Below are positions 1 through 6,451 of a stretch of 7,224 nucleotides of DNA, piece by piece. The position numbers were made by a program, and so were the translations under genes. Position 1 is the first letter of the stretch. Every line of letters starts with the position of its first letter. The stretch is from Alphaproteobacteria bacterium (GTDB lineage: Bacteria; Pseudomonadota; Alphaproteobacteria; Rhizobiales; Rhizobiaceae). The stretch is taken from positions 1 to 7,224 of the forward strand of contig JAFKFE010000968.1 of assembly GCA_017308345.1 (NCBI GenBank), written 5' to 3'. The notes beneath the pieces are model-generated. The model saw only the letters and a list, made by a program, of their open reading frames with translations, did not search any database and was not told where the DNA came from.

Positions 1-688
1 TCTGATCTCGCCCGATCGTCAGGATTCGCGTTCCGTCCGGACTGAAGCTGACCTGTTCGATGGCTTTCTCATGTCCTTCCAGCCCGGCCATCTTCCTGCC
101 GGTGGCGACGTCCCACACGACGACGGTCTTGTCTGTCGGGGCGGTGGCGACACGGCTACCGTCGGGACTGAAGCTGGCATCGGTCAACGGGGAAGCATGT
201 CCATCCAGGATGGCGACCTCTCGCGAATCCTCGACCTGCCAGATCGCCGCCGTATCATCTTGCCTAAGCACAACGATTGACCGGCCATCCGGGCTGAACG
301 GCTCTCGGGGAAGACCAATGATGAGCGTCTGCGCATCCAGGGGGATCGTCGCGATTTCCTTCGAATAGTCGGCTGTGTTCCAGAAGCGCAACCGCTCACT
401 GTTTCCCACCATGAACGTCGAGCCGTCGGCACTCCAGGCGACGGAGGACGCCTCGCCTTTCAATGCGGCCACCTGATTGCCGTCCGACGTATCGAACACA
501 ATCGTCCCGGCAACGGTGGCGAGCGCCACTCGATCCCCCGCCGGGCTGAAGCGGACCGCGTAGACACTCTGATCCACGCTGAAGACGCGCGACGCGTAGG
601 TTTCGGCAGCGAATGCTCCTCCGGTCGTCAAGATCGCGCCCAGCCAGAACCCCATCAGGATCGCCATTCGTCTCAGGAATGTCGCCAA
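1..688 (-). CDS. Secreted WD40-repeat beta-propeller protein (partial, C-terminus beyond window)
   Basis: The minus strand is open in one frame from 688 to the window edge, giving 229 residues without the C-terminus. The N-terminus is a classical Sec signal peptide: MATFLRR, a hydrophobic core MAILMGFWLGAILTTGG, then a likely cut after AFA (about residue 27). Behind it come WD40 blades of about 40 residues, each with an FSPDG-type turn and most with a closing W-D-like strand: FSPAGD, WSADGS with FWNTAD, FSPDGR with IWQVED, FSPDGS with VVWDVATG, then FSPDGT at the edge. At least five blades are visible; a full propeller has seven or more. WD40 propellers are protein-binding scaffolds, here predicted in the periplasm or outside the cell. 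The partner is unknown. The TTG at 688 was chosen because a strong GGGAGG lies 5 bases upstream and it adds the basic n-region; the ATG at 667 is the alternative. It is transcribed away from the plus-strand secreted protein gene. Confidence 0.88.
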   Translation of the reverse strand, partial: MATFLRRMAILMGFWLGAILTTGGAFAAETYASRVFSVDQSVYAVRFSPAGDRVALATVAGTIVFDTSDGNQVAALKGEASSVAWSADGSTFMVGNSERLRFWNTADYSKEIATIPLDAQTLIIGLPREPFSPDGRSIVVLRQDDTAAIWQVEDSREVAILDGHASPLTDASFSPDGSRVATAPTDKTVVVWDVATGRKMAGLEGHEKAIEQVSFSPDGTRILTIGRDQ

Positions 689-693
689 ACCAG

Positions 694-699
694 CCTCCC
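694..699 (-). promoter_or_regulatory. Ribosome binding site for the WD40 gene, supports a TTG start
   Basis: On the minus strand GGGAGG lies 5 bases before TTG (688). The downstream ATG at 667 has only a weak GAGA in front. The site therefore decides for TTG, which also supplies the Arg-Arg n-region of the signal peptide. Confidence 0.6.
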
Positions 700-858
700 G
701 CCGCGTGCAGCCCGAATGGGGCATCTTCCCATAAGGCACGCTAGCAAGCGCGATCGGTACCCGCCTCTATCATTCGGTAGTGGCGGGTGGCGGCGCCAGG
801 TTACTATCGTCGGCGGTGCATGACTGCATCGGGAGCATCGCATGGGTGTCGGCAAGGA

Positions 859-864
859 AGAGGA
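859..864 (+). promoter_or_regulatory. Ribosome binding site for the secreted helical-repeat protein, supports a GTG start
   Basis: AGAGGA, preceded by a further AAGGA, lies 6 bases before GTG (871). This spacing is ideal and the GTG directly begins a signal peptide. It is preferred over the in-frame ATG at 787. Confidence 0.7.
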
Positions 865-870
865 CGAGAG

Positions 871-2091
871 GTGACGCGCGCATTGCTTGCTGCGGCAATG
901 ATCCTGCTGACGTCCGTGACGATCGCGGTCGCCGAGGATGCGTCCTGCCTTTCCTCGCCTACACGCCAGTGCCTGCTTATCATGGCGGCTGAAACGAATG
1001 TGAAAGCGAGCAGTCCCGTTCCGGGCGGCGACACAAGAGCGGATGCCAGTGATAGGTCCCTCGTGGTCGGGGAGACGTGGGGACGCATATTCAAAGCAGC
1101 CGCAAAGACGGGAGAGCCGGACTTCGTTCTGCCCTACGCGCCTGCCGCCGTAAAACAGTTCGGCACCACCGGCATTCCCGAATTGATCGCCGCCCTGAAA
1201 CTGGCCGGGCGCAATGCCGATCTGGCCGTACTCCTTAAGCAGTTGGAGATGGATGACGACATCGCCGACATGGTCTTCGGCCCGGCCTTGATTGCTGCCG
1301 GTCGACCCGATGAGTTCAAGGCGTTTGCCGCGTCGCGCGGATATGAGCCCTACAACGTGGTTGCGATGGAGGCGGCCGGGAACTTCCTCGCCGGGAAGCC
1401 GACCGAAGGGCTGGCCCTGATCGATGCGCTGCACGGCACCTTCCGCAAGGCCGCCGGCGTCAACACCTTGGCCATTCTTCAAGGCACGGGACACGGGGAC
1501 ATCGCCGCGCCCCTTGTTCAATACCAGGATCTCGGCACCGTGAACGGGGTGGAGGCGTGCGCGCTGGTCGCGCAGGCGACCAAGGACAAGCCCCTCGCCG
1601 AGAAGTGCCTCGCAGCCGCTTCGCCGCTCTCGGAGGCAGCCGCCCGTGATGGCGCATATCTCTATGCCGTCGCCCCCCAGCTCGTCGGCGCCTTGGCCGC
1701 GGTAGGCGACTGGCAGGAGGCGTTGACGATTCTGCGGCAACTGGAACCAGCCGACCGGATGACGGCGACCGCGAAGCTGGCAAAGTTCTCGCGCGCGCCC
1801 GAGATTCTCCCCCAGGCCCGCAAGGTGCTGGGTTCACCCGGGCCGGAGGCAAGAAAGCGTGGCGGGTTTCTTGTGAGGATGCTGGTGCTGGCGGGACAGG
1901 CCGATGAGGCCGCCCGATTCGTGGCGGCCGCCCCCGACGACGCGACACGGGATGACTGGAGCCGCTTGCAGGTCGAAGCGCTCGCCGAAATGGGCGACAC
2001 AGCCACGGCCCTGCCGCTGGCAGCCCACATCGCCGACGCCGCCTCGCGAGCCCATGCGCTCTGCGCAATCGCCTCGGCCTTGTCCAACTGA
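871..2091 (+). CDS. Secreted helical-repeat (TPR-like) protein of unknown function
   Basis: 406 residues from a GTG start. Residues 1-21 form a Sec signal peptide: Thr-Arg, a hydrophobic run ALLAAAMILLTSVTI, and an AVA cleavage site before Glu-Asp. The mature protein opens with two cysteines in a C-x7-C arrangement (C26 and C34, around SSPTR), which could form a disulfide. The rest is Ala/Leu-rich and predicted helical, with recurring patterns of the type 'ALA..GD...AL': near residues 139 (ALIAAGRPDEF), 274 (ALAAVGDWQEAL), 337 (MLVLAGQADEAARF) and 370 (ALAEMGDTATAL, ending in SRAHALCAIASAL). These resemble degenerate TPR-class repeats that bind other proteins. No catalytic motif was recognised and no function is assigned. 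It is divergent from the WD40 gene, the other exported scaffold-type protein here, so shared regulation is possible but not shown. It converges on the hyf-like operon. Confidence 0.82.
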   Translation: MTRALLAAAMILLTSVTIAVAEDASCLSSPTRQCLLIMAAETNVKASSPVPGGDTRADASDRSLVVGETWGRIFKAAAKTGEPDFVLPYAPAAVKQFGTTGIPELIAALKLAGRNADLAVLLKQLEMDDDIADMVFGPALIAAGRPDEFKAFAASRGYEPYNVVAMEAAGNFLAGKPTEGLALIDALHGTFRKAAGVNTLAILQGTGHGDIAAPLVQYQDLGTVNGVEACALVAQATKDKPLAEKCLAAASPLSEAAARDGAYLYAVAPQLVGALAAVGDWQEALTILRQLEPADRMTATAKLAKFSRAPEILPQARKVLGSPGPEARKRGGFLVRMLVLAGQADEAARFVAAAPDDATRDDWSRLQVEALAEMGDTATALPLAAHIADAASRAHALCAIASALSN

Positions 2092-2120
2092 GGGTCCATC
2101 TCGAATCTCACACTTGCCGC

Positions 2121-2260
2121 TCGGCTCGGCTTGGCAGCGGGCAGACGGTCGACATCCACGGCCTGGTCATCGACTTTGACAGCGCTACGCCGAAACCGGA
2201 TTACTCACGCTGGACCGGATCGCGAAACTGCTTGCCGGACAGCCTGATCTGCGTCTCAAC
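2121..2260 (+). pseudogene. Degraded fragment of an OmpA-type C-terminal domain
   Basis: Two adjacent stretches in different plus-strand frames together spell the first half of an OmpA/MotB-like peptidoglycan-binding domain. Bases 2145-2201 read TVDIHGLVIDFDSATPKPD, matching the typical 'v.iyGiyFDfdsAtlKPeS' strand and turn. Bases 2207-2260, in a frame shifted by one base, read TLDRIAKLLAGQPDLRLN, matching the following 'TLdeIAklL...PdLrl' helix. The next expected element, the I-V-G-H-T-D strand, is absent: the match stops at 2260 and the operon's stop codon begins 7 bases further on. No start codon or signal peptide for it is visible upstream. It is read as the remnant of an outer-membrane or lipoprotein-type gene truncated by rearrangement. 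The motif match is by eye, with no alignment score. Confidence 0.6.
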
Positions 2261-2267
2261 GCGCCGC

Positions 2268-2807
2268 TCAGGCCTTGGCGGCGACGGCCTTGCCGTTCGC
2301 GCCGTCGAGCAGCGCGATCAATCCCTTGAGGATCTCGATCGGCGGCGGCGGGCAGCCCGGGATGTGCAGATCGACCGGCACCACGTCCGACACGCCGCCG
2401 ACGACAGCATAGCTGCCGGCAAAGCAGCCGCCGTCCTTGGCGCAGTCGCCCAGCGCGACCACCCATTTCGGATTGGGCGTCGCGTCGAAGGTCCGCTTCA
2501 GCGCCTCGCTCATGTTCTTGGTGACCGGCCCGGTGACCATCAGCACGTCGGCATGGCGCGGCGAGGCGACGAAGCGGAAGCCGAAGCGCTCGATGTCGTA
2601 GAAGGCGTTGTTGAGCGCGTGCATTTCGAGCTCGCAGCCGTTGCAGGAGCCGGCATCCACCGCGCGGATCGACAGGCTGCGGCCCAGCCGCCTGCGGGCA
2701 AGCCCGTCCAGCGCGCGCGCCAGCTCGTCGACGGCGGCGTTGCTGACTTGCGGCGCGCGCTCGGTCAGGGGCGGGCGGATCAGGCTTTCGAAGAGGAGCT
2801 TGCGCAT
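2268..2807 (-). CDS. hyfI: Hydrogenase-4-type NuoB-like iron-sulfur subunit (HyfI-like)
   Basis: 179 residues, in the NuoB/HycG/HyfI family, which carries the [4Fe-4S] cluster (N2 equivalent) beside the large subunit. The ligands are visible: C55-N-G-C58-E, then G-D-C122-A-K-D-G-G-C128, then P-G-C152-P-P-P-P. The C-x-x-C first motif is the hydrogenase type rather than the tandem Cys-Cys of complex I NuoB. C55, C58, C122 and C152 are the expected four ligands; C128 is an extra. It is a soluble subunit expected to dock to the cytoplasmic arm with the HyfG-like protein. The ATG at 2807 has GAAGG 6 bases upstream, and the gene starts 18 bases after the large subunit's in-frame stop (2826), so it is the last gene of the operon. 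In hyf operons a ferredoxin gene (hyfH) commonly sits between the two; none is present here. Only 7 bases follow the stop before an OmpA-like remnant on the other strand, with no terminator. Confidence 0.92.
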   Translation of the reverse strand: MRKLLFESLIRPPLTERAPQVSNAAVDELARALDGLARRRLGRSLSIRAVDAGSCNGCELEMHALNNAFYDIERFGFRFVASPRHADVLMVTGPVTKNMSEALKRTFDATPNPKWVVALGDCAKDGGCFAGSYAVVGGVSDVVPVDLHIPGCPPPPIEILKGLIALLDGANGKAVAAKA

Positions 2808-2825
2808 GGCGTGCCTTCGACCAGT

Positions 2826-4320
2826 TTAGAGATCATGGCCGGAATAGGAGCAGTTGAACGATTTGTTGCAGAGCGGGAAGTCGGCGATGATGTTGCCCTC
2901 GATCGCCGCTTCCAGCAGCGGCCACTGGAACCAGGAGGGATCGCGCAGGTGGCAGCGCTCGATCAGGCCGTCCTCGCCGATGCGCAGCCATGCCAGTATG
3001 TCGCCGCGGAAACCCTCGACCAGCGCCATCCCCTCGCGCGGCTCTTCCGGCGCGGCGATATCGACGCTGATCGGGCCTTCGGGCAGGCGCGCCAGCATCT
3101 GCTCGACCAGCGACAGGCTCTGCTCGACCTCCCGCACGCGGATCCAGACACGGGCATTGACGTCGCCCTCCTGCAGCACCGGCACGTCGAAGGCGAGCGC
3201 CCGGGCTGCGGCGCGCATCGAAATCGCGGCCCGACGCCCGCCCGACATAGCCGCCGGCGGCATACTGCCGGGCAAGCTCGACCTTGAGCCGGCCGGTCGC
3301 CACCGTGCGGTCCTGCAGCGAGGCGGTGTTGTCGTAGAGCTCCACCAGATGCGGGAAGCGCTGCCTGATCTCGGCGACCAGCGATCGTATGGCGCTGGTT
3401 CCCGCCTTGTCCAGATCGCTTGCCGTACCGCCGGGCAGGATGCGGTCGCGCATCAGCCGATGGCCGAAGGCCGCATCGGCGGCGCGCAGCACGCGCTCGC
3501 GCAGCACGCCGCAATGCGCAAGCATGATCGCGAAGGCGGCGTCGTTGCAGATGGCGCCGATATCGCCGAGATGGTTGGCAAGCCGCTCCAGCTCGGCCAT
3601 CAGCGCCCGCAGCCAAACAGCACGCGGCGGCGGCGTGACGCCGAGCGCCGCCTCCGCGGCGCGGGCGAAGGCCAGCGAATAGGCGACAGTGCTGTCGCCT
3701 GAAGTCCGGCCCGCGAGTTTCGCGGCACGCTCGATAGGCGCGCCGGCCATCAGGCCTTCGATGCCCTTGTGGACATAGCCCAGCCGCTCCTCCAGCCGCA
3801 CGACCGTTTCGCCGCCGGCCGTGAAGCGGAAATGCCCCGGCTCGATGATGCCGGCATGCACCGGCCCGACCGCGACCTGGTGGAGGCTCTCGCCTTCCGC
3901 CGTCAGGAACCGGTAGGGGGCGGCGGTCGCCGGGCCGCCGGGCCGGGCCGCCAGCGGATGCAAGACGCCCCATTGGCCGTGGTCGAGCCAGCGGCGGGTG
4001 TCGGGCAGGCCTTGCGGCGCCAGCCCGAACAGGTCCGCCGCGGCGCGTTCCAGCCTGAGCGCCGGCGGATGGTGCTGGCCGACCGACGGGTAGCGGCCGC
4101 CGCGGCAATCGAGGCTGATCACGCCGATGGTCAGCGCTTCGTCGAGGAGCGCCATGTGAACCTTGTCGGGCTCCCCCCACAGGCCGAGCAGGCTCCATCG
4201 GCCGGCGGCGAGCTGCTCGACGGCAAGGTTCCAGACCTTCGGGGCCACCACGGCGCGCGGCCAGGGCGCGTGATGCTCGATCCGGCGATCGGCCTCGATG
4301 AGATCGGCGAGCGCGGGCAT
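2826..4320 (-). pseudogene. hyfG: Hydrogenase-4-type large subunit (HyfG-like, NuoC-NuoD fusion) lacking Ni ligands, frameshifted
   Basis: Residues 1-140 are a NuoC-like (30 kDa) domain with the RYPSVGQHHPPALRLERAA and DLFGLAPQGLPDTRRW signatures. From about 145 comes the NuoD/hydrogenase large-subunit domain: VGPVHAGIIEPGHFRF (151-166) and EERLGYVHKGIE (177-188). At 205-210, where [NiFe] enzymes have R-x-C-G-x-C, it reads R-T-S-G-D-S, so both N-terminal nickel cysteines are serines. The C-terminus reads NKSFNCSYSGHDL; there the first of the usual C-x-x-C cysteines appears to be Ser and only the last is Cys. H2 chemistry is therefore not expected; the family is better called hydrogenase-related (Ehr-like). 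After R371 the conserved reading jumps by +1 into another frame (LAFDVPVLQEGDVNAR onward) that ends at 2826. Read without correction, the protein is 495 residues ending at 2833, with about 125 aberrant Arg-rich residues. The ATG at 4320 is chosen for its GAGGA site; an ATG at 4341 overlapping the hyfF stop is the alternative. Confidence 0.85.
3192..3207 (-). other. hyfG: Frameshift site within the HyfG-like gene
   Basis: Upstream frame ends in recognisable sequence RASGRDFDARR (last codon 3210-3208). Downstream recognisable sequence FDVPVLQEGDVNARVW starts at 3191 in the +1 frame. The 16 bases between include a CCCGGG. In NuoD the corresponding interval is about 11 codons and contains a conserved P-Y-x-x-Y, absent here. 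A short deletion (size 2 modulo 3, for example 17 bases) explains both the shift and the missing motif better than a single inserted base. Confidence 0.75.
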
Positions 4321-4325
4321 GTTTT

Positions 4326-4330
4326 TCCTC
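4326..4330 (-). promoter_or_regulatory. Ribosome binding site deciding the HyfG-like start
   Basis: GAGGA lies 5 bases (AAAAC) before ATG 4320. The two in-frame ATGs further upstream (4341, overlapping the hyfF TGA, and 4335) have weaker or no such site, though 4341 could be used by translational coupling. Confidence 0.55.
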
Positions 4331-4340
4331 GCCATGCGCA

Positions 4341-5792
4341 TCACCCCAGGATCCCGGCGACATGCTGGAACCACGCCACGAGCGGCGGCGGCAGATAGAT
4401 GCCGGCGGCAAACACCAGGGCAAGGTGCGAATACATCGGCACGTAGGAAGCCTCGACCGGCGCCATGCCGCCGCGCGGCTCGCCGAAGGCGACGCCGGTC
4501 AGCCGCAGCAGCAGCGCCCCGAAGGCGATGAGCAGCCCGAACACCAGCGGGATCGCCAGCCACGGATGCCTGGCGAAGGTCGAGCTGACGACCAGGAACT
4601 CGCTCATGAAGATGCCGAGCGGCGGCAGGCCGGCGATGGCCACGACACCGATGACGAGCGCCCAGCCAAGTCCGGGATGGCTCTCGGTCAGGCCCCTGAT
4701 CTCGGAGATCTTCTGCGTGCCCTTGACCTGCGCGATATGGCCGACGGCGAAGAAGATCGCCGATTTGGTCAGGCTGTGCATGACCATGTGCAGCAGGCCG
4801 GCGAAGTTGGCGAGCGGGCCGCCCATGCCGAAGGCGAAGACGATGATGCCCATATGCTCGATCGAGGAATAGGCGAACAGGCGTTTGATGTCGCGTCGGC
4901 GGTAGAGCATGAAGGCCGCGAAGATCAGCGAGGTCAGTCCCATCGTGACCATCAGCGGCCCGGGGCCGATCGCCTGCGGGCTCGCCGCGAGCAGAAGCTT
5001 GAAACGCAGCACGGCGTAGAGCGCGACGTTGAGCAGCAGCCCCGACAGCACCGCCGAGATCGGCGTCGGGCCCTCGGCATGCGCGTCGGGCAGCCAGGCA
5101 TGCAAGGGGGCAAGGCCGACCTTGGTGCCGTAGCCCAGCAGCAGGAAGATGAAGGCGACGCTGAGCAGGGCCGGATCGAATTGAGCCGCCTTTTCGATCA
5201 GCACCGACCAGACCATGGCGTTGGTGCCCTCGCCGACGACCGGTTGCGCGGCCATGTAGACGAGGATCGTGCCGAACAGGGCCAGGGCGATGCCGACGCT
5301 GCCGAGGATGAAATACTTCCAGGCCGCCTCCAGCGCCTCGTGCGTGCGGTAGATGCCGACCATCAGCACGGTGGTCAGCGTGGCGAGCTCCACCGCCACC
5401 CACATCAGGCCGATATTGTTCGACACGAAGGCCAGGTTCATGCCGAACATCATGATCTGGTACATCGCGTGGTAGAACCGCAGGTTCGGCGCCGTCAGCC
5501 GGCCGGTCTCCAGCTCATGCGCGATATAGGACGCGCTGAACACGCTGGTGGTGAAGCCGACGAATGTGTTGAGCACGATGAAGACGATGTTGAGGTCGTC
5601 GACCAGCAGATATTGTCCCGGCGCCGGCCGCTCCGTGATGAACAGCGACAGCGCCGCGAGCAAGGTGAGCAGGCTGGCGATGACGTTCACGACCGCCGTC
5701 ATGCGGTAGTTCGGCATTGCCGCCAGTATGGCCGCGGCGCCCGCCGGGATGAAAAGGATCGCTGCCACGGCGTCGAAGGAAAAACCGGTCAC
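4341..5792 (-). CDS. hyfF: Hydrogenase-4-type ion-translocating membrane subunit (HyfF-like, NuoN/M/L family)
   Basis: 483 residues, nearly all in hydrophobic segments; a polytopic inner-membrane antiporter-like subunit of the Mrp/Nuo family. The charged residues of the proton path are present: E135 in WVAVELATL, K159 in AWKYFILGS, K224 in TKVGLAPLHAWLPDAHAEGP, K343 in HSLTKSAIFF and E398 in IFMSEFLV. The DIKRLFAYSSIEHMG segment (301-315) is a family signature. E. coli HyfF is somewhat longer (526 residues), so this is full-length or slightly short. In the complex it couples electron transfer in the soluble arm to H+ or Na+ movement. The start is GTG (5792), which overlaps the TGA of the hyfE-like gene (GTGA), with GGGGAGAG just upstream; this indicates translational coupling. 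No charged pump residue appears lost, so the membrane arm looks functional even though the large subunit lacks its Ni site. Confidence 0.93.
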   Translation of the reverse strand: MTGFSFDAVAAILFIPAGAAAILAAMPNYRMTAVVNVIASLLTLLAALSLFITERPAPGQYLLVDDLNIVFIVLNTFVGFTTSVFSASYIAHELETGRLTAPNLRFYHAMYQIMMFGMNLAFVSNNIGLMWVAVELATLTTVLMVGIYRTHEALEAAWKYFILGSVGIALALFGTILVYMAAQPVVGEGTNAMVWSVLIEKAAQFDPALLSVAFIFLLLGYGTKVGLAPLHAWLPDAHAEGPTPISAVLSGLLLNVALYAVLRFKLLLAASPQAIGPGPLMVTMGLTSLIFAAFMLYRRRDIKRLFAYSSIEHMGIIVFAFGMGGPLANFAGLLHMVMHSLTKSAIFFAVGHIAQVKGTQKISEIRGLTESHPGLGWALVIGVVAIAGLPPLGIFMSEFLVVSSTFARHPWLAIPLVFGLLIAFGALLLRLTGVAFGEPRGGMAPVEASYVPMYSHLALVFAAGIYLPPPLVAWFQHVAGILG

Positions 5793-6451
5793 CGGCGCTC
5801 TCCCCGGTAGTCGTCGAGCGCGCCGATATCGACCGAATCGAACCGTTCCCGGATGCGGAACAGGAAGACGCCGATGACGATGAAGGCGATCAGGATCGAG
5901 AAGGCGACGCTGATCTCGACGACCAGCGGCATGCCCTTGGCGCCGGTCGCGGCCAGCACCAGGCCGTTCTCCAGCGACATGAAGCCGACGACCTGGCTGA
6001 CGGCGTTGCGCCGTGTGACCATCACCAACAACCCAAGCAGGATGATCGACAGCGCGAAGGCCAGGTCCTCGCGGGCGAGCGGGTCGGCCTCGGGCGTCAC
6101 CCGAAGCATCAGCACCATGGACAGCGTCACCAGCCCGATGCCGGCAAGCATGGTCGGACCTATGCCGACGGCGGTTTCGATGTCGCGGTGGATGCCGAGC
6201 CGCTGGATGATGCGATGCAGCCCGACGGGAATGACGATCGCCTTGAAGACCAGCGCTATCGCCGCGGTGATGTAGAGATGATGCGCGTCCTGGATATAGG
6301 CCTGCCAGGCGACCGACAGCGCAAGCACGACGGCATGCAGCGCAAAGACGTTGATCAGCGCGAACAGGCGGTCCTGGTAGAGCATCATGAAGGAGATCAG
6401 CACCAGGCTGCCGGCGAGCAGATGGGCGATGTCGAAGGTGAGACCGTTCAT
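5789..6451 (-). CDS. hyfE: Hydrogenase-4 component E-like membrane subunit (HyfE-like)
   Basis: 220 residues, matching the size of E. coli HyfE (216). Hydrophobic segments cover most of the protein, with a charged tail RIRERFDSVDIGALDDYRGERR only after residue 199. The C-terminal half contains the NuoK-like part: FALSIILLGLLVM, then VVGFMSLENGLVLAATG with E161, then VVEISVAFSILIAFIVIGVF with E179. The N-terminal half adds segments around LYITAAIALVFKAIVIP with K70. It is expected to carry an ion pathway between the anchor subunit and the HyfF-like pump. The ATG at 6451 overlaps the stop of the upstream gene (TGATG) and has GGAG 6 bases before it; a longer open frame upstream of it is out of frame with any known domain and is a shadow. 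The 3' end overlaps the hyfF start by four bases. Confidence 0.92.
   Translation of the reverse strand: MNGLTFDIAHLLAGSLVLISFMMLYQDRLFALINVFALHAVVLALSVAWQAYIQDAHHLYITAAIALVFKAIVIPVGLHRIIQRLGIHRDIETAVGIGPTMLAGIGLVTLSMVLMLRVTPEADPLAREDLAFALSIILLGLLVMVTRRNAVSQVVGFMSLENGLVLAATGAKGMPLVVEISVAFSILIAFIVIGVFLFRIRERFDSVDIGALDDYRGERR

Larger units (their letters stand above)
689..870. other. Divergent intergenic region
   Basis: This 182-base gap separates the start codons of two divergent genes for exported proteins, so it must hold both promoters unless transcription starts further away. No convincing -35/-10 pair, operator palindrome or riboswitch was recognised on either strand. Only the two ribosome binding sites next to the starts are clear. 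An in-frame ATG at 787 would extend the plus-strand protein by 28 residues, but it would bury the signal peptide. Confidence 0.5.

Noticed and set aside
673..1740. A long minus-strand open frame (355 codons) opposite the helical-repeat gene
   Set aside because: Its protein is Arg/Gly-rich with no domain, and it lies antisense to a gene with a signal peptide, good ribosome binding site and repeat structure. It is a GC-rich shadow.
2112..2146. Possible terminator hairpin from the imperfect repeat tgccgct...agcgggca
   Set aside because: The stem has a bulge, the loop is long and no T-run follows on either strand; it also overlaps the OmpA-like remnant.
3188..3213. Programmed +1 ribosomal frameshifting in the HyfG-like gene
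   Set aside because: No slippery codon followed by a stop or rare codon, as in prfB, is seen, and part of the conserved protein sequence is missing at the site, which a recoding event would not explain.
2232..3287. A 351-codon plus-strand open frame across the HyfI-like and HyfG-like genes
   Set aside because: It is antisense to two conserved iron-sulfur and large-subunit genes and shows no recognisable domain.
4321..5403. Upstream extension of the HyfG-like frame to 5403
   Set aside because: The frame stays open by chance through the HyfF-like gene; the translated extension is Arg/Ala-rich without similarity, and recognisable HyfG sequence begins at about 4320.
4362..5810. A 482-codon plus-strand open frame opposite the HyfF-like gene
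   Set aside because: The product is an extremely charged Arg/Asp/Gln/His-rich sequence, typical of the antisense of hydrophobic membrane-protein codons; the HyfF-like protein on the other strand is unmistakable.
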